In this document: positions 45,450-53,866 of the stretch, piece after piece | Layout of the letters: every line of letters begins with the position of its first letter | How positions within the stretch are numbered: the first letter of the stretch is position 1 | Notes under the pieces: model-generated | The model's database searches: none | What the model saw: the letters and a program-made list of their open reading frames with translations, nothing else | What the model was told of the DNA's origin: nothing | NCBI RefSeq assembly: GCF_030409215.1 | Contig: NZ_JAUFPL010000016.1 | Location: forward strand, 178,306-242,305 | Source of the DNA: Halomonas ramblicola | Lineage (GTDB): Bacteria > Pseudomonadota > Gammaproteobacteria > Pseudomonadales > Halomonadaceae | Direction: 5' to 3' | Length of the DNA: 64,000 bases | Program-made: the position numbers and the translations under genes

Positions 45450-46571
45450 ATGCAAGGGAAGGCGGGATGGGCGTGGCTCGCCGAGCGCCCCCGGTTGCCG
45501 GCGACGGAAGGGCGCATCGATGCCATCGACCTGGCCCGCGGCATCGCCATCGCCTTGATGATCGTCAGCCATGCGGTGAGCGGGCTGCTCGGCATTCGCC
45601 AGGTGCCCGACTGGGGCATGGTGCCGATCCACCTGCTCACCAAGTTCTCCTCGTCGCTGTTCATCATGGTGTTCGGCATCGCCCTGGCCGTGGCCTTCCT
45701 GCCCAAGACCGATACCCCCGACTGGCCGCGCCGCCGCCGCAGGCTGCTGCTGCGCGGCGTCGAGGTGCTGTTCTGGTACAAGGTGCTGACGGTGGTGGAG
45801 ATGCTGCCGCTCTACACTCCCCGGGACATCCTCGACACCCTGCTCTACCAGCGCTTCCCGATCTGGGTCGAGATTCTCGGCTTCTACGCCATCGCCTTGC
45901 TGTGGCTGCCCTGGGTCCTGCCGCTGTGGCGACGCCTGCCGCTCGCCTCGCGCCTGCTGCTGCCCGTGGCGACGGCGCTGCTGGCCGGCTGGCTGGAGCG
46001 CCACGCCAGCTTCTGGGGCCTCGAACCCCTCAAGGCGATCCTGGTGGAGGACGCCGACCACTACACCTGGGGCCAGCTGTCGCGGCTGCCGCTGGTGATG
46101 CTGGGTCTGCTGATCGGCGAGGCGCTGCTGCGCTGCCACGCTAGCCCGGCCTCCATGCGACGGCTGGTGGCGGGGCTCGCCGGCTTCGGCGTCGTCATGC
46201 TGCTGGGTTTTTTCGGGCTGGCCCGGGGCGACCCCTACGCGGCGCTGCTGGCGGTGGCCTGGAACGACGGCAAGCACCCGCCGGGGCTCGGCTTCACGCT
46301 GTTCAGCCTGGGCGGCGCCCTGGTGATCCTGGCGTTCTGCCTGTGGGGTGGCCGGGCGGCGGCGCGCGGCCTGCGTCCCATCGGCGTGATCGGCGGCGAC
46401 GCCCTCCAGGCGTTCATCTTCCATATCGTGGCGATCTTCCTGGTGTTCCGCTTCCTGTTGGAGGCCTGGCAGGCGTATCCCTACCCGCAGGTGCTGGGCA
46501 TCGGCGTGGCGCTGGTGCCGGCCACCGCGGCCTGGATCGCACTGCTTCAGCGCTTCCGGGAGTGGCGCTGA
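45450..46571 (+). CDS. Membrane acyltransferase (HGSNAT/DUF1624-like)
   Basis: The 373-residue polytopic protein (about ten helices) starts with the family signature RIDAIDLARGIAIALMIVSH, followed by KFSSSLFIMVFGIALAVAF. This matches the heparan-alpha-glucosaminide N-acetyltransferase catalytic domain and related bacterial DUF1624/acyltransferase proteins, which move acyl groups across the membrane onto glycans. The conserved early His is in MIVSHA. Its TGA stop overlaps the ATG of the class-A serine hydrolase gene by one base, implying translational coupling and a shared cell-envelope role. Confidence 0.8.
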   Translation: MQGKAGWAWLAERPRLPATEGRIDAIDLARGIAIALMIVSHAVSGLLGIRQVPDWGMVPIHLLTKFSSSLFIMVFGIALAVAFLPKTDTPDWPRRRRRLLLRGVEVLFWYKVLTVVEMLPLYTPRDILDTLLYQRFPIWVEILGFYAIALLWLPWVLPLWRRLPLASRLLLPVATALLAGWLERHASFWGLEPLKAILVEDADHYTWGQLSRLPLVMLGLLIGEALLRCHASPASMRRLVAGLAGFGVVMLLGFFGLARGDPYAALLAVAWNDGKHPPGLGFTLFSLGGALVILAFCLWGGRAAARGLRPIGVIGGDALQAFIFHIVAIFLVFRFLLEAWQAYPYPQVLGIGVALVPATAAWIALLQRFREWR

Positions 46572-47629
46572 TGGCGCGCCTGCTGGCCGGCCTCACCATG
46601 CTGCTGCTGGCCCTGCCGGCCGCGGCGGCGACGCCCGCCTGGGCACCGGCCCTGGAGGCACGGCTGGCCGCCCTGGAGGGCGACTTCGACGGCGAGCTGG
46701 GGCTGCACGTGCGCGAACTCGGCGGGGGCGTGCGCTTTGGCTGGCGCGACACCGAGACCTGGTACCTGGCCTCACTGGTCAAGCTGCCGGTGGCCGTGGA
46801 GCTGCTGGCGCGGGTCGAGCGCGGCACGCTGTCGCTCGACGAGACCCTGATGCTCCAGGCCGGCGACTACGTGGACGGCGCCGGCCCCACCAACTGGGCG
46901 CCGCCCGGGGCGCGCCTCGGCCTCGGCGAGCTGCTCGAGGCGATGCTCACCGTCAGCGACAACACCGCCAGCGACCTGCTGATCGAGCGCCTGGGGCTCG
47001 AGGCGGTCAATCGGCGCGCCGCCATGCTGGCCGGGAAGGACGGCCTGGGCCCCATCACGCCCCTGGTCGAGGTGCGGCGCCAGGTCTACGGGCGCTTGCA
47101 TCCCGCGGCCCGGGGGCTGGGTGGGCTCGACTTCATCGAGCTGCAGAAGCGCGACGACGACGCGGTACGCCTGGCCTGGCTCCGCGAGCGGCTGGGCGTA
47201 ACCCGCACGGGCCTGGAGATGCCCAGCCTGGAGGCGGCCTATGCCGACTACTACGCCGGCGAACTCAACTCGGGGCGCCTGGACGCCGTGGGCGAGCTGC
47301 TCGAGGCCATCGGCACGGGGCGGGCCCTGGGGCCCGCCGCCACCGCCGAGCTGCTGGCGATCATGACGCGCACCACCAGTGGCGAGGCGCGACTCGAGGC
47401 GGGCTTCGGGCCGGGCGTGACCTTCGCCCACAAGACCGGCACCCAGTGGCGGCGTGCCTGCGACGCCGGCCTGGTGCTGCCGGGGGTGCCACGTCGGCCG
47501 CGCCTGGCGGTGGTGGCCTGTACCCGCGGCGAGGCGGACGAGGCCCGCAACGAAGGCCTGCTGCGCGCTATCGGGCGGGCGTTGCACGAGGTCGGGGCGC
47601 TGCATGGACAGGAACCCTCGGGCGAGTAG
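46571..47629 (+). CDS. Class A beta-lactamase-like serine hydrolase
   Basis: The 352-residue secreted protein (signal MARLLAGLTMLLLALPAAA) carries all three penicillin-recognising motifs: SLVK at 68-71, SDN at 129-131 and KTG at 288-290. The general base of the omega loop (ExxLN) of class A beta-lactamases is not apparent; RPAARG-type sequence lies there, so the protein may be a DD-peptidase-like or unassigned hydrolase rather than a true beta-lactamase. It shares one base with the acyltransferase gene, suggesting envelope glycan work. The last part ends in a short hydrophilic tail. Confidence 0.83.
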   Translation: MARLLAGLTMLLLALPAAAATPAWAPALEARLAALEGDFDGELGLHVRELGGGVRFGWRDTETWYLASLVKLPVAVELLARVERGTLSLDETLMLQAGDYVDGAGPTNWAPPGARLGLGELLEAMLTVSDNTASDLLIERLGLEAVNRRAAMLAGKDGLGPITPLVEVRRQVYGRLHPAARGLGGLDFIELQKRDDDAVRLAWLRERLGVTRTGLEMPSLEAAYADYYAGELNSGRLDAVGELLEAIGTGRALGPAATAELLAIMTRTTSGEARLEAGFGPGVTFAHKTGTQWRRACDAGLVLPGVPRRPRLAVVACTRGEADEARNEGLLRAIGRALHEVGALHGQEPSGE

Positions 47630-47632
47630 GGC

Positions 47633-47650
47633 GTATCGATTCTCAATTGC
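47633..47650. promoter_or_regulatory. Possible metalloregulator site upstream of metal ABC operon
   Basis: GTATCGATTCTCAATTGC is an AT-richer patch with a TTCTCAATTG half that resembles part of a Fur-type box. It lies 53 bases before the binding-protein gene. The match is partial, so Fur, MntR or Zur control is only a suggestion. Confidence 0.25.
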
Positions 47651-47702
47651 TGCGCATCGCGTTAGGCTATGGTCATATCATCCCCGGACCAGGAGTCTCG
47701 CC

Positions 47703-48674
47703 GTGCCGCCATCCCGCCGCCAGTTGTCGCTGATCCCGCTGTCCCTTTCCCTGCTGCTGTCGCCGGCCGTGCTGGCCCAGGAGCCGCTCCAACTGGTGGC
47801 CACCACCGGCATGGTCACCGACGTGCTGAACGAGTTGGGCGGCGATCGCGTGGAGGTCAAGGGGCTGATGGGGCCGGGCGTCGATCCCCACCTCTATCGC
47901 CAGACGCGTAGCGACGTCACCGCCATGACCCGTGCCGATGCGGTGTTCTGGAATGGCCTGAACCTGGAGGTGCAGCTCGCGGACTTCCTCGAGCGGCTGG
48001 AGAAGCGCACCCCGGTGTTCGCCGTGGGCGAGGCGGTTCCCCGGGAGGCGCGCATGGCCGACGAGGAGTACGAGGGCCAGCCCGACCCGCACATCTGGAT
48101 GGACCCGGCCCGCTGGCGCCACGCGGTGGAGGCGATCCGCGACGGCCTGATCGAGCTCGACCCGGACCATGAAGCGGCCTTCGCCGAGCGCACCGAGGCC
48201 TACCTGGAGGAGCTCGAGGCGCTGGACGCCTATGCCCACGAGGTCCTGCAGAGCATCCCCGGAGGGGCGCGGGTGCTGGTCACCGCCCACGACGCCTTCG
48301 GCTACTTCGGCGATGCCTACGACCTGGAGGTGCTGGGCATCCAGGGCTTCTCCACCGAGAGCGAGGCGGGCCTGGCGCGCATCGAGTCGATGGTCGACCT
48401 GCTGGTGGAGCGCCAGATCGGTGCCATCTTCGTGGAGACCTCGGTCTCCGACCGCAACATCCGTGCCCTGATCGAGGGGGCCGACTCCCAGGGTCACGAG
48501 GTGCGCATCGGCGGCGAGCTCTACTCCGATGCCATGGGGCCGGAGGGCAGCTACGAGGGCACCTGGCTGGGCATGTTCGACCACAACGTCACCACCATCG
48601 CCGGGGCCCTGGGCGGCGAGGTGCCGGAGGGCGGCCGGCTGGGCCGGCTCGGCGAGGCCAAGGAGGAGCAATGA
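47703..48674 (+). CDS. Manganese/zinc ABC transporter substrate-binding protein (TroA/MntA-like)
   Basis: The 323-residue cluster A-I binding protein has a signal peptide ([18 protein letters not shown]) and metal ligands His63 in VDPHLYR, His130 in PDPHIWMDP, His196 in [10 protein letters not shown] and an acidic ligand in GELYSDAMG (about 276). The third His plus Asp combination matches TroA-like proteins for Zn and Mn. The GTG at 47703 follows CAGGAGTCTCGCC. The ATPase gene begins inside its last codons (ATGA), with the two permeases after it, so this is the first gene of a complete four-gene importer. Confidence 0.92.
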   Translation: MPPSRRQLSLIPLSLSLLLSPAVLAQEPLQLVATTGMVTDVLNELGGDRVEVKGLMGPGVDPHLYRQTRSDVTAMTRADAVFWNGLNLEVQLADFLERLEKRTPVFAVGEAVPREARMADEEYEGQPDPHIWMDPARWRHAVEAIRDGLIELDPDHEAAFAERTEAYLEELEALDAYAHEVLQSIPGGARVLVTAHDAFGYFGDAYDLEVLGIQGFSTESEAGLARIESMVDLLVERQIGAIFVETSVSDRNIRALIEGADSQGHEVRIGGELYSDAMGPEGSYEGTWLGMFDHNVTTIAGALGGEVPEGGRLGRLGEAKEEQ

Positions 48675-49474
48675 TGATCGATGCACGGCTCGACAAGGCG
48701 GTGATCGCCAGCCCCCTGGCGATCCACGGCCTGACCGTCAGCTATGACCACCGCCCGGTGGTGCACTCGGTGGACTTCGTCACGCCGCCCGGCAGCTTGA
48801 CCGCCATCGTCGGCCCCAACGGCGCCGGCAAGTCGACCCTGCTCAAGGCGGCGCTGGGCATCACCCCGCGGCTCTCCGGCGACGTGCGCGTCTTCGGCCG
48901 CCCCCTGGAACACGAGGCCCGCCACCTGGCCTACGTGCCCCAGCGCTCGAGCGTCGACTGGGACTTCCCCGCGCGGGTGATCGACGTGGTGACCATGGGG
49001 CTGTTCCGCGACCTGCACTGGTGGCAGTTCGGCACCCGCTCGCTGCGCCGCCGGGCCATGGAGAGCCTGGGCCGGGTGGGCATGGAGGCCTTCGCCGACC
49101 GCCAGATCGGCCAGCTCTCCGGCGGCCAGCAGCAACGGGTCTTCCTGGCCCGGGCGCTGATCCAGGAGGCCGACCTGACCATCCTCGACGAGCCCTTCGC
49201 CGGGGTGGATGCGGCCACCGAGGCGGCCATCGTCGAGGTGCTCAAGTCACTGCGCGACGAGGGCCGCACCCTGCTCTGCGTGCACCACGACCTGGCCACG
49301 GTGCGCGACTACTTCGATCACGTGCTGCTGCTCAACGTACGCCGCATCGCCGCCGGGCCGGTGGACGAGGTGTTCAGCGAACGCCACCTCCAGGCCACCT
49401 ACGGCGGGCGGCTCAGCCGGGTACAGCTGGCGCGGCTCACCGAGCCCGCCGAGATCGGCACGGAGGCACGCTGA
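48671..49474 (+). CDS. Metal ABC transporter ATP-binding protein
   Basis: The 267-residue ATPase has Walker [13 protein letters not shown] signature LSGGQQQRV, Walker [13 protein letters not shown] and H-loop [24 protein letters not shown] is the Q-loop/X region typical of Mn/Zn/Fe importers (MntB, SitB, TroB). AGGAGGAGCA lies before the ATG, which is four bases inside the binding-protein gene. It overlaps the first permease by one base (TGATG). Confidence 0.94.
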   Translation: MMIDARLDKAVIASPLAIHGLTVSYDHRPVVHSVDFVTPPGSLTAIVGPNGAGKSTLLKAALGITPRLSGDVRVFGRPLEHEARHLAYVPQRSSVDWDFPARVIDVVTMGLFRDLHWWQFGTRSLRRRAMESLGRVGMEAFADRQIGQLSGGQQQRVFLARALIQEADLTILDEPFAGVDAATEAAIVEVLKSLRDEGRTLLCVHHDLATVRDYFDHVLLLNVRRIAAGPVDEVFSERHLQATYGGRLSRVQLARLTEPAEIGTEAR

Positions 49475-50682
49475 TGGAGACCTGGTGGCGCGCCCTGACC
49501 TTCACCCTGGGCTACAACACCAGCGTGGTGACCCTGGGCGCCATGCTGCTGGCCGCCGGCGCCGGCATGGTCGGCACCTTCGTGCTGCTGCGCAAGCGCG
49601 CCCTGGTCAGCGACGCCATCAGCCACTCGACGCTGCCGGGGCTGGCGCTGGCCTTCATCGTCGTGGGCCTGGTGCAGGGCGATGGGCGCCTGCTGCCCGC
49701 GCTGCTGCTGGGAGCCGCCGCCAGCGCCGCCCTCGGCCTGTGGGCCGTGCAGATGATCAGCGCCCACACGCGGCTCGGCGAGGATGCCGCCATCGGCGCC
49801 GTGCTCTCCACCTTCTTCGCCTTCGGCGTGGTACTGATCACCGTGATCCAGTCCATGGCGGTGACCGGACAGTCGGGACTGACCAGCTACCTGGTGGGGG
49901 CCACCGCCGGCATGCTGATCTCCGAAGCGCAGCTGATCGCCGCCTGCGCCCTGGGCCTGCTGCTGGCCATGGTGGTGTGGCGGCGTGACCTGCTGCTGCT
50001 GTGCTTCGACGCCGACTTCGCCCGTACCCAGGGGCTCAACACCTGGCGTCTCGATCTGCTGTTGCTGATGCTGCTGATGGCGGTGGTGGTGATCGGCCTC
50101 AAGGTCACCGGGCTGATCCTGGTGGTGGCGCTGACCATCATCCCCCCGGTGGCCGCGCGTTTCTGGACCGACCAGCCGCTGATGATGGTGGCGTTGGCGG
50201 CCCTGCTCGGCGCCCTGGCCGGCTACCTGGGCGTGACCCTCTCCAGCGTGCGCGAGGGGCTGCCCACCGGGCCGCTGATCGTGCTGGCGGCCTTCCTGCT
50301 GTTCCTGGTCTCCTTCCTGTTCTCGCCGCGTCGCGGTGCCCTGGCCTCGCTGCTCGCCTACCGGCGCCTGCGCCGTCGGGTGCACCTGCGCCAGGGACTG
50401 CTGGCCGTGGCCCACGAGGAGCCGATCTTCGACGGCCTGACCCTCAAGCTGATGCGCCGTCGTGGCTACCTGCGCCGCGATGGCGTGGCCACTCCGCTGG
50501 GACTGGCGGCCGCGCGTGATGCCGAGCACGAGGAGCGGCTCTGGGCGCTGTATCGCGAGCTCCATCCCGACGACGCCCTGCATCGCGAGCATGCCGGCCT
50601 GGTGCCCATCGGCCAGGTGCTCTCGGCGGACGCCATCATGGCCCTCGAGATGCAGCTCGCACCGACGGAGGGGGCACGATGA
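49474..50682 (+). CDS. Metal ABC transporter permease with C-terminal DtxR/MntR-like domain
   Basis: The 402-residue protein has about eight transmembrane helices (residues 1-290) of the ABC-3 permease family (LRKRALVSDAISHSTLPGLALAF, VGATAGMLISEAQ) and an extra soluble C-terminal tail of about 100 residues. The tail (LLAVAHEEPIFDGLTLKLMRRRGYL and EHEERLWALYRELHPDDALHREHAG) reads like the helix-turn-helix and metal-binding parts of DtxR/MntR repressors. Permeases with such tails are known in TroC-type transporters, and the tail may gate transport by metal. It ends in an ATGA overlap with the next permease. Confidence 0.9.
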   Translation: METWWRALTFTLGYNTSVVTLGAMLLAAGAGMVGTFVLLRKRALVSDAISHSTLPGLALAFIVVGLVQGDGRLLPALLLGAAASAALGLWAVQMISAHTRLGEDAAIGAVLSTFFAFGVVLITVIQSMAVTGQSGLTSYLVGATAGMLISEAQLIAACALGLLLAMVVWRRDLLLLCFDADFARTQGLNTWRLDLLLLMLLMAVVVIGLKVTGLILVVALTIIPPVAARFWTDQPLMMVALAALLGALAGYLGVTLSSVREGLPTGPLIVLAAFLLFLVSFLFSPRRGALASLLAYRRLRRRVHLRQGLLAVAHEEPIFDGLTLKLMRRRGYLRRDGVATPLGLAAARDAEHEERLWALYRELHPDDALHREHAGLVPIGQVLSADAIMALEMQLAPTEGAR

Positions 50683-51602
50683 CTGACTTCATGACCTTCA
50701 GCCTGGTGCCGCTCACGGTGGCGGTGATCATCTCCATGACCTGCGCGCTGCTCGGCAACTTCCTGGTGCTGCGCCGCCAGAGCCTGATCGGCGACGCCAT
50801 CAGCCATGTGGCGCTGCCCGGCATCGTGGTCAGCTTCCTGCTCACCGGCATGCTCGCCTCCTCGGCGATGATGCTGGGTGCCGGGGCCTCGGCGCTGGTC
50901 ACGGTGGCGATGATCGAGCTGATTCGCCGCCTGGGCCGGGTGGAGGGCAGCGCCGCCATGGGCGTGGTGTTCACCAGCCTGTTCGCCGTGGGGGTGCTGC
51001 TGCTGGAGTGGCATGGCGCCACCGGCGTGCACCTCGACGTGGAACACGCCCTCTACGGCAACCTGGAGAGCCTGATCTGGTTCGAAGGCACCGGCCCCGC
51101 GGCCTTCTTCGACCCGGTGGCGCTGGCCGACCTGCCGCCCCAGCTGGGCCGCGCCGCCTGGGTGGGCCTGGCGGTGGTGGTCTTCGTGGTGGTGTTCCGT
51201 CGCCACCTGATCCTGGGCAGCTTCGACCCCGACTTCGCCGCCAGCGTGCGCGCCCGCCCGGCGCTGATCGACCTGCTGCTGGTGACCATGGTGGCGGTGG
51301 CGGCCATCGCCGCCTTCGAGGCGGTGGGCTCGATCATCGTCATCGCCATGTTCATCTGCCCCGCGGCGGCGGCCCGCCTGATGACCAACCGCCTGGCCGC
51401 CCAGGTCGCCTGGAGCCAGCTGTTCGCCCTGGTATCGGCGGTGCTGGGCTACCTGCTGGCCGGCCACGGGCCGGGCTGGCTGGGCTTCGACGCCTCGCTC
51501 AGCGCCGCCGGGATGATCGCCACCCTGGCCGGCCTGATCCTGGGGGCGGCCTGCGTGGCCGGACCGCGTCGGCATCGCATCGGCGTCGCCCGGGAGGCCT
51601 GA
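50679..51602 (+). CDS. Metal ABC transporter permease (ABC-3 family, second subunit)
   Basis: The 307-residue permease has about eight helices and the family stretch LGNFLVLRRQSLIGDAISHV plus FEAVGSIIVIAMFICPAAAARL. It lacks the repressor-like tail of its partner, so the two permeases would form a heterodimer, as in TroC/TroD or MntC/MntD systems. It starts inside the previous gene (ATGA) and ends the operon. A 36-base gap separates it from the convergent molybdopterin gene. Confidence 0.92.
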   Translation: MTDFMTFSLVPLTVAVIISMTCALLGNFLVLRRQSLIGDAISHVALPGIVVSFLLTGMLASSAMMLGAGASALVTVAMIELIRRLGRVEGSAAMGVVFTSLFAVGVLLLEWHGATGVHLDVEHALYGNLESLIWFEGTGPAAFFDPVALADLPPQLGRAAWVGLAVVVFVVVFRRHLILGSFDPDFAASVRARPALIDLLLVTMVAVAAIAAFEAVGSIIVIAMFICPAAAARLMTNRLAAQVAWSQLFALVSAVLGYLLAGHGPGWLGFDASLSAAGMIATLAGLILGAACVAGPRRHRIGVAREA

Positions 51603-51638
51603 GCGGGGCTCTCCCGGAGCGTCTCCGGGCCGGCACGC

Positions 51639-52409
51639 CTAGATGCCGGCCCACCAGGAATACCCGCGATCCTCCCAGTAGCCGCCTCGACCGCGGCCGA
51701 GGTGGGCGAAGTCCGCCACCAGCTCGAGGCGCATCAGGTACTTGGCCATCTTGTAGCCGAGCCGGCGCTCGGCGCGCAGTCGCAGCGGTGCGCCGTTGGC
51801 GATGGGCAGCTCGGCGTCGTTCAGGCCGTAGGCCAGCAGCGTCTGCGGGTGGTAGGCCTCGCGCAGGTCCAGGCTCTCGTAGTAGCGATCCCCGCCACGG
51901 TAGCGGTCGGCGCAGTGGAAGACCACGAAGCGTGCCTCGTCGCGCACGCCCACCCGATCCAGCAGCTCGCCGAGCACCACCCCGGTCCACTGCCCGATGC
52001 AGCTCCAGCCCTCGACGCAGTCGTGGCGGGTGATCTGGGTGCGCGCGGGCAGCGCCCTGAGCTCGGCCAGCGAGAAGGTCGCGGGGCGCTCGACCAGGCC
52101 GCCGACCTCGAGCCGCCAGTCGCGGAAACCGTCGGCGGCCAGTCGCCGGTAGGTCGGGTCGTCGGGGGCGGTGGTGCCGTTGGGGCGGAAGCTGGGGGCG
52201 ATCGCCTCGGGAGCGTATTCGCGGGCCAGCGCCTCGCGGGAGGCCAGCAGGCGCTGGGCCCGGGCGCTCAGGGCGTCGCTGGCATCGAACAGCCGCTGCA
52301 GGGCGTCGCCGCGGGACAGCCGGTCGCAGCCGGCCAGCAGCAGGGTGCCGGTGCCCAGCAGGGCGCGGGCCAGGAAGCGGCGGCGTGCGGGGTCGGTGGA
52401 GTCACTCAT
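51639..52409 (-). CDS. Tat-exported molybdopterin oxidoreductase, MsrP/YedY1-like
   Basis: The 256-residue protein starts with a twin-arginine signal (RRRFLARALLG at 9-19) that ends in a lipobox (LLLAGC, Cys28), so it may be a lipoprotein. The sulfite-oxidase-fold molybdenum domain has the cofactor cysteine Cys131 in TRHDCVEGWSCIGQWTG and RLRAERRLGYKMAKYL. MsrP/YedY-type enzymes reduce protein methionine sulfoxide using electrons from a membrane cytochrome b. Its start overlaps the upstream cytochrome b gene by eight bases. With the Met-rich protein in the same operon this recalls YedY1 of Azospira (inference). Confidence 0.87.
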   Translation of the reverse strand: MSDSTDPARRRFLARALLGTGTLLLAGCDRLSRGDALQRLFDASDALSARAQRLLASREALAREYAPEAIAPSFRPNGTTAPDDPTYRRLAADGFRDWRLEVGGLVERPATFSLAELRALPARTQITRHDCVEGWSCIGQWTGVVLGELLDRVGVRDEARFVVFHCADRYRGGDRYYESLDLREAYHPQTLLAYGLNDAELPIANGAPLRLRAERRLGYKMAKYLMRLELVADFAHLGRGRGGYWEDRGYSWWAGI

Positions 52410-53265
52410 CTCGGGGATCCTCCTCGGGGGGCAGCGCGTAGCGTCCGGTGATCATCGCGCGCAGGTTGTTGGTGACGCCGGAGACCAGCACCAGGATGAC
52501 GTGGATGACGAAGAAGCCGACCAGCGCCAGGGCGCACAGGAAGTGGACGCTGCGCGCGCTCTGGCGGCCGCCGAACAGGTCCAGCAGCCAGGGCCAGGCG
52601 GCGTCCAGGGTCGGTGACATGGTCAGGCCGCTGAGCACGGCCAGCGGGGCGATCACGAAGAGCACCAGCAGGTAGGCGAGCTTCTGTGGCAGGTTGTAGT
52701 GGCGTGCCGCCTCGCCCCGCGGGAAGCGCAGCCGCAGGTGGTCGATCAAGGTGTGGCCCAGTCGGCGCCATTCGTGGCGGCGCGGCAGCAGGCGCCGGCG
52801 CAGCCCGCCGCCGAGGACCAGGTAGGTCAGGTAGGCGAGCAGGCCGGGGGCGAACACCCAACCGGCCAGGAAGTGCCAGTCTCGCCCCCGGGCCAGCGAG
52901 CGCGGGCCGGGCAGGGTGGCCCAGGCCGGGAAGGCGCGGCGCTGACGCGCCTCGCGGGGGCCGGAGAGGCCCAGCACCCCGGTGGTGTCGAGGCGCAGGG
53001 CGCCGATCCGGGTGATGCCGCGCCATTCGCCGTCGGCGTCGCGCTCGGCACGGATCGACAGCGCCGGGGCGTCGAACGTCGAGTCCTGGCCCCAGTAGAG
53101 GGCCGGATGGGCGTTGAAGATCTGCAGGCCGCTCATCAGCAGCACGGCCAGGCAGAGGGCGTTGACCCAGTGCCAGAGGCGGGTGATGCCGCTGTGGCGG
53201 TGGACGAGCGTCGGTGGGGCGCGGCGGCGGCGGGCCGCGCCGAAGGCCAGGGTCGGGTAGCGCAT
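52402..53265 (-). CDS. Cytochrome b membrane subunit (Ni/Fe-hydrogenase/formate dehydrogenase b type, YedZ1-like)
   Basis: The 287-residue protein has about four hydrophobic helices with the b-haem histidines in HSGITRLWHWVNALCLAVLL, RDWHFLAGWVFAPGL and SVHFLCALALVGFFVIHVIL. The soluble N-terminal domain after the first helix (HPALYWGQDSTFDAPALSI onward) is characteristic of cytochrome b subunits that take electrons from the quinol pool and pass them to a periplasmic molybdoenzyme. GGGAGGTACCCC precedes the ATG. It stands between the Met-rich protein gene and the molybdoenzyme gene, a set like MrpX, YedZ1 and YedY1. Confidence 0.85.
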   Translation of the reverse strand: MRYPTLAFGAARRRRAPPTLVHRHSGITRLWHWVNALCLAVLLMSGLQIFNAHPALYWGQDSTFDAPALSIRAERDADGEWRGITRIGALRLDTTGVLGLSGPREARQRRAFPAWATLPGPRSLARGRDWHFLAGWVFAPGLLAYLTYLVLGGGLRRRLLPRRHEWRRLGHTLIDHLRLRFPRGEAARHYNLPQKLAYLLVLFVIAPLAVLSGLTMSPTLDAAWPWLLDLFGGRQSARSVHFLCALALVGFFVIHVILVLVSGVTNNLRAMITGRYALPPEEDPRDE

Positions 53266-53285
53266 GGGGTACCTCCCGCTGAGCA

Positions 53286-53320
53286 CCGGCCGGTGACCGC
53301 CCGCGAGCGGCACCGGCCGG
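53286..53320. promoter_or_regulatory. Intercistronic hairpin between Met-rich gene and cytochrome b gene
   Basis: CCGGCCGGTG pairs with CACCGGCCGG, and inside these CCGC pairs with GCGG around CCGCGA, giving about 14 pairs with one bulged A. It lies in the 68-base gap after the Met-rich gene on the minus-strand transcript. It could stabilise the upstream mRNA or partly end transcription. No U-tract follows. Confidence 0.6.
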
Positions 53321-53333
53321 CGGGGACCGAGCC

Positions 53334-53675
53334 TCACATGGCGTCGTCGTCGGCCATCATGTCATCGTCCTCCTCTATCATGGCGTCGTCCTCGTCCATG
53401 GCCTCCTCGTCCATCATGGCGTCTTCTTCCTCCATGGCGTCGCCCATCGCCTCGCCGGCCATGGCATCGTCTTCCATGCCCTCGGCCGTGGTGCCTTCGT
53501 CCGCCATGGCGTCGCCCATCGCCTCGCCGGCCATGGCATCGTCTTCCATGCCCTCGGCCGTGGTGCCTTCGTCCGCCATGGGGTCGCTGGCCAGGGCGGT
53601 CCCCGGCAGCAGCAGGGCGCCGGCGAGCAGGGCGGTGAAGAGGGCGGTTCGGGGGGAGTGCAGCAGGGTGATCAT
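53334..53675 (-). CDS. Secreted methionine-rich acidic repeat protein, MrpX-like
   Basis: The 113-residue protein has a signal peptide (MITLLHSPRTALFTALLAG; cleavage after ALA at 29) and an 84-residue mature part made almost only of Met, Asp, Glu, Ala, Gly and Thr: 16 Met (about one in five) and no Lys or Arg. It contains two perfect copies of a 24-residue unit starting MADEGTTAEGMEDDAMAGEA, then looser MxxE/D repeats. AAGGAGACGAGACG precedes the ATG. As the first gene before a cytochrome b and an MsrP-like enzyme, it fits a sacrificial methionine sink for periplasmic oxidants (established for MrpX in Azospira). Metal binding is an alternative. Confidence 0.8.
   Translation of the reverse strand: MITLLHSPRTALFTALLAGALLLPGTALASDPMADEGTTAEGMEDDAMAGEAMGDAMADEGTTAEGMEDDAMAGEAMGDAMEEEDAMMDEEAMDEDDAMIEEDDDMMADDDAM
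53434..53577. repeat. Perfect 72-bp tandem duplication within the Met-rich gene
   Basis: Bases 53434-53505 and 53506-53577 are identical over all 72 positions, including third codon positions, so the duplication is recent or kept uniform by recombination. It is in frame and adds 24 residues including four or five methionines. Confidence 0.95.
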
Positions 53676-53763
53676 CGTCTCGTCTCCTTGCGTGGCTTCT
53701 CGTGGGGTCGGGCCGTCGGTCGACGGCAAGGACCACGCTAGCCGGGCGCCGCGGGCGCTTTCC

Positions 53764-53811
53764 TCACGAAAGCGTCACGGCCGACGATCCCTTTCGTGAT
53801 GGTTTCGTGAT
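53764..53811. promoter_or_regulatory. Divergent response-regulator binding repeats
   Basis: TTTCGTGAT occurs at 53792-53800 and again at 53803-53811, an 11-base period typical of OmpR-family direct repeats. The inverse form TCACGAAA lies at 53764-53771 with a degraded second copy (TCACGGCC) 11 bases on. The repeats sit between the Met-rich operon and the response-regulator gene, so one regulator could control both directions. Confidence 0.7.
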
Positions 53812-53866
53812 ACACCGCCGGTGGGTTCGGCCCTAGAGTAGGGGCAGAGGAGGGCGAGAAACCGAG

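Noticed and set aside
46571..47629. Calling the class-A-type protein a true beta-lactamase
   Set aside because: The three motifs are there, but no clear ExxLN omega-loop base is seen, so antibiotic hydrolysis is not supported.
53434..53577. CRISPR-like repeat array
   Set aside because: There are only two adjacent identical units without spacers, inside a coding gene.
52699..53799. Serine/methionine-rich open frame opposite the Met-rich gene
   Set aside because: It is the reverse complement of the Met-rich repeats (ATG/CAT and GAC/GTC symmetry), lies across the cytochrome b gene, and has no ribosome site or signal.
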